From contig JBHIWT010000078.1 of the NCBI GenBank assembly GCA_041987265.1, positions 1 to 14,504 on the forward strand: DNA of 14,504 nucleotides, in the 5' to 3' direction. The position numbers were made by a program, and so were the translations under genes. This document shows, piece after piece, positions 12,729-14,504 of this stretch; the first letter of the stretch is position 1; the number at the start of each line of letters is the position of its first letter. The notes under the pieces are model-generated. The model had not been told where the DNA came from and searched no databases. It saw only the letters and a list, made by a program, of their open reading frames with translations. This DNA comes from IH12 sp041987265 (GTDB lineage: Bacteria > Pseudomonadota > Alphaproteobacteria > Caulobacterales > Hyphomonadaceae).

Positions 12729-13611
12729 GTCGAATCTTAGCCGAAGTCAACTTGAAGAGCTACGCGCTCGTGCTGCTCGCCTTTTTGCTGCGTCGCCAAG
12801 GATGAACGACATAAATCGACTTCTTCTGGGTGTGCGCACCCGAACCAGAGATGCCGAGCTTGTTCAAGATCTAGCCGACTTCGTCGCTCACCCTGATCGT
12901 CGGGATACAGGTTTCAACACACGGCACATCAGGAACATGTTTAACCTGATGCGTTTCAAGATATCTTATCTGAACAAGCCCATCGACGCAGAAGCGCTGC
13001 CTTCCAATTTCCCCGACGTTTTGCAGGCAGCGTTTGCGCTGGTTTCTCAGGACAAAATAAGCCGTGACACAGGTTTGAACCGAAGCAGAGCGAAGGGCGT
13101 ATTTCGCGGGCTTCAGAGGTGTCTGCGAGTAAACGATAACGGCACTTACCGCACGTACCGGCTCGATGAGGACCAGGCCGCGCTGTGCAACAGCTTAACC
13201 AAATACATAGTCGCGATATCTCCGCCGACTGCCGATCGACTCGCCAAGGATTTTGTCCGCGTGCTTGCCCACAACGAACTAATCGATGCTTCACTCGTGA
13301 GGCGCGCAACAGAACTCGCTCCCGCGCTCGGCCTTTTCACCGTGGCGGCCATGCATTCTTGCCGGATAGAATTGGGAAAGGATGACTTCGCGGAGCTGAG
13401 GGGCTGGCGGAACGAAGACGGCGAAATAGACGTCACAGCCACGGCACTGGTGCAACGAGACAACCGCGATGAGAATGTGGGCGTCATGGTGAGCATCTTT
13501 TCGACCCACCTCAACGCCCAAGAGTGGTGCGACAAGGCGATGTTGGAAGCGAGAGAAATTTGGGAGCGTCCGCTGGAAGTCACCGACGAGCCGAAACTTC
13601 GCTTCCTGTAG
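12727..13611 (+). CDS. Hypothetical protein, 294 aa, with a possible winged-helix segment (passenger of element 2)
   Basis: This largest cargo gene of element 2 matches no family I recognise. Residues 5-55 are helical and charged (LEELRARAARLF, VQDLADFVAHPDRRDTG). Residues ~108-147 (QDKISRDTGLNRSRAKGVFRGL, then NGTYRTYRL) look like a helix-turn-helix plus wing. The C-terminal ~100 residues are mixed alpha/beta (ALGLFTVAAMHSCRIEL, DVTATALVQRD, VGVMVSIFSTHLNA). No signal peptide or membrane segment is present, so it is cytosolic. The ATG at 12727 has no good ribosome site; an in-frame TTG at 12721 is the alternative. It ends 3 nt before a convergent small gene. A regulatory or defence role is possible but unproven. 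Confidence 0.68.
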   Translation: MSNLSRSQLEELRARAARLFAASPRMNDINRLLLGVRTRTRDAELVQDLADFVAHPDRRDTGFNTRHIRNMFNLMRFKISYLNKPIDAEALPSNFPDVLQAAFALVSQDKISRDTGLNRSRAKGVFRGLQRCLRVNDNGTYRTYRLDEDQAALCNSLTKYIVAISPPTADRLAKDFVRVLAHNELIDASLVRRATELAPALGLFTVAAMHSCRIELGKDDFAELRGWRNEDGEIDVTATALVQRDNRDENVGVMVSIFSTHLNAQEWCDKAMLEAREIWERPLEVTDEPKLRFL

Positions 13612-13614
13612 CCC

Positions 13615-13785
13615 TCATTCCATCTCATTCAGCTGAGCTTCAGCGCGATCGGCAATCGCGCGCAGAGCAGAACTCGCGCTACGCAGGTTGCCCATCGTTT
13701 CTATCGCCCAAGCCCTCATTTCTAAGAGTTCGTTTCGGAGACCCTCGATCTCCTCCGACCTGTCACGCTCTGCTGAATCTACCAC
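13615..13785 (-). CDS. Small coiled-coil protein, 56 aa (passenger of element 2)
   Basis: It is a single charged helix: DSAERDRSEEIEGLRNELLE, then MRAWAIETMGNLRSASSALRA, ending EAQLNEME, with heptad-like Leu/Ile spacing. The GTG at 13785 is chosen because AAAGGG lies 6 nt upstream. An in-frame ATG at 13809 would start inside the terminal inverted repeat and add 8 residues. It is convergent with the 294-aa gene, 3 nt apart. Confidence 0.55.
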   Translation of the reverse strand: MVDSAERDRSEEIEGLRNELLEMRAWAIETMGNLRSASSALRAIADRAEAQLNEME

Positions 13786-13793
13786 TGGGCACC

Positions 13794-13816
13794 CTTTCGT
13801 AAAGTGCATATTGTCC
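13794..13816 (-). repeat. Right terminal inverted repeat of element 2
   Basis: Read inward on the minus strand it begins GGACAATATGCACTTTAC and continues GAAAG. It differs from the left copy at two positions, one of which (G to T at 16) turns the -35-like TTGAC into TTTAC. Confidence 0.87.
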
Positions 13817-13824
13817 AGCACCCT
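13817..13824 (+). repeat. 8-bp direct repeat AGCACCCT, copy 3 (right target-site duplication)
   Basis: It directly follows the right inverted repeat of element 2. Host sequence resumes at 13825. Joining 8302 to this copy recreates an uninterrupted ClC-traB intergenic region of about 100 nt. Confidence 0.88.
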
Positions 13825-13876
13825 TGTCATTCGCGCTCATTCGTGACAAGTTCCCTTTACACAAAGAAAAGGGTGC
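13818..13876 (+). promoter_or_regulatory. Leader of the TraB-like gene with alternative inverted repeats
   Basis: GCACCCTT (13818-13825) is the perfect complement of AAGGGTGC (13869-13876), which contains the ribosome site AAAGGG of the TraB-like gene. Within it, CTTGTCA (13823-13829) can instead pair with TGACAAG (13844-13850). The two pairings are mutually exclusive because they share 13823-13825. This could be a leader switch or chance. Confidence 0.3.
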
Positions 13877-13881
13877 ATGTC

Positions 13882-14361
13882 ATGAACGCCATGAAGAATG
13901 CAAAAGATACGAGCAAACGCCTCCTCGCCGCGACCGCCTGCGCCGCCGCGCTGTCCGCCGCCGCCGCAGCCGAAACCCCGATGTGGGTGATCCGCGACGC
14001 CGACTCGACCATCTACCTCACCGGCACGGTCCACATGCTGCCGCCCGAACTGGAATGGAGCGGCGACAAGCTCGACAAGGCGCTCGAAGACGCCACTGAG
14101 CTCTGGCTCGAAGTGCCGATGGCCGGAAGCCTTGCCGAGATGCAGGCCGAGATCGCGCCGATCATGATGCAATACGCACTGTCGCCGAACAAACCGCTCT
14201 CCTCCCGCCTCACCGAGGAAGAGCAGGCCCAGCTCGCCGCCGCACTCGAACGCGCCGACCTGCCGCCGGGTCTCTGCATGATGCGGGCACGCGACGGTCG
14301 TCTGTCGTTCTATTGCCGTTCGTCCGAGGAGCGCGGCATCTGGGCAATTTTCTCCGTGTGA
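13882..14361 (+). pseudogene. TraB/GumN family protein, apparently truncated
   Basis: The N-terminal ~130 residues fit the TraB/GumN family: a signal peptide (RLLAATACAAALSAAAAA, cleavage before ETPMW), then PMWVIRDADSTIYLTGTVHMLPP with the family GTVH motif (48-51), then EWSGDKLDKALEDATELWLEV and TEEEQAQLAAALERADLPPG. After LPPG (residue 130, near 14272) the expected continuation is replaced by LCMMRARDGRLSFYCRSSEE and the frame ends in TGA-TAA. Family members usually run to about 300 residues, so more than half is missing. The family is related to metalloprotease-like TIKI/TraB proteins; bacterial functions are mostly unknown. AAAGGG lies 8 nt before the ATG. It would follow the ClC gene directly without the insertion. 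Confidence 0.72.
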
Positions 14362-14364
14362 TAA

Positions 14365-14504
14365 ATTCTTCTTCCAGGAACTGTCCCCAGTGCAGACGCA
14401 TTTTCAACGAGTTATATTCAACCTCATCCTGCCGTACAGGCTTCGGAATGGGTTAATTCCAACCTGCCTGAGGGGATCAACCTCGTGACCGACAATCACT
14501 GGGA
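14365..14504 (+). other. Lower-GC tail, possible fragment of a DUF2298/GT39-like membrane glycosyltransferase
   Basis: The frame is open from a stop at 14362 to the edge without a start codon. It reads SYIQPHPAVQASEWVNSN, then LPEGINLVTDNHW. The pattern H-x-AVQASEW-x5-P-x-G-x5-NHW resembles the soluble segment of DUF2298 or GT39-like membrane proteins. GC and codon use differ sharply from the host genes. The bases 14273-14360 before it match nothing I recognise. Only a fragment is visible, so the call is weak. Confidence 0.22.

Larger units (their letters stand above)
10793..13816. mobile_element. IS1595-family element 2 with passenger genes (3024 bp)
   Basis: The element is bounded by inverted repeats (tips GGACAATATGCACTT, 21/23 identical) and flanked on both sides by AGCACCCT. 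The ISXO2-like transposase is at the left end on the plus strand. It is followed by two hairpins and about five small or unknown genes. The transposase is intact, and the left repeat carries a consensus -35 box. Its cargo shares no gene with element 1, although both have a mid-sized gene flanked by very small opposite-strand genes. Confidence 0.87.

Noticed and set aside
8303..13824. A classical composite transposon made of two flanking IS copies
   Set aside because: The two elements have different inverted repeats and clearly different transposases, touch each other with only 8 bp between, and carry their cargo inside each element instead of between them.
13786..13830. A longer start (13830 or 13809) for the 56-aa coiled-coil gene
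   Set aside because: The extra residues come from the inverted repeat and host target, while GTG 13785 has AAAGGG at good spacing.
13804..13881. A longer N terminus for the TraB-like protein starting inside the right inverted repeat of element 2
   Set aside because: The family sequence and signal peptide begin at 13882, where a ribosome site is present; the extension would exist only because of the insertion.
14210..14407. A 65-codon minus-strand ORF at the right end
   Set aside because: It is Arg-rich, spans the junction between TraB-like and foreign sequence, and shows no recognisable domain.

Overview
This GC-rich window looks like part of an alphaproteobacterial chromosome. The host genes use mostly C- or G-ending codons, are tightly packed on both strands, and belong to families common in Caulobacterales/Hyphomonadaceae-like genomes. 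The taxonomic placement is an inference from gene content and style. No tRNA, rRNA or CRISPR array was seen.

Positions 1-8302 are ordinary host chromosome. In order they hold: the 5' part of a PQQ-type quinoprotein lipoprotein (minus); ytoQ (plus); a multi-pass membrane protein (minus); a GFA/CENP-V zinc protein (plus); a 2OG-Fe(II) oxygenase (minus); a single-pass membrane protein of unknown function and a VOC-fold protein (plus); a small Tyr-rich secreted protein with a perfect CRP-type palindrome upstream (minus); a YWTD beta-propeller lipoprotein followed 10 nt later by a YdeI/OmdA-like protein (minus, operon-like); and a ClC chloride channel/antiporter (plus).

Positions 8303-13824 are mobile DNA. 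Two different IS1595-family (ISXO2-like) elements lie end to end: element 1 at 8311-10784 and element 2 at 10793-13816. Each has its own terminal inverted repeats and zinc-ribbon/DDE transposase. The same 8-bp sequence, AGCACCCT, occurs three times: left of element 1, between the elements, and right of element 2. The simplest reading is that both inserted into one target in turn and share the middle duplication. The rebuilt empty site is TGCCA-AGCACCCT-TGTCA. Its left flank matches the tip of element 1, so inserting element 1 would recreate this 18-bp site exactly at its right end, where element 2 now sits. Both elements carry unrelated passenger genes. Element 1 has a RusA-like Holliday-junction nuclease, a 46-aa basic protein and a 139-aa unknown protein. 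Element 2 has an unknown 294-aa protein and several very small genes, plus two strong hairpins. The passengers have lower GC and less biased codons than the host.

Positions 13825-14504 return to the host with a TraB/GumN-family gene. Removing the insertion puts this gene about 100 nt downstream of the ClC gene. Its family similarity stops near residue 130. The last ~230 bp are lower in GC and resemble part of an unrelated membrane-enzyme gene, so this end may be a rearrangement, a further insertion or a chimeric assembly join.
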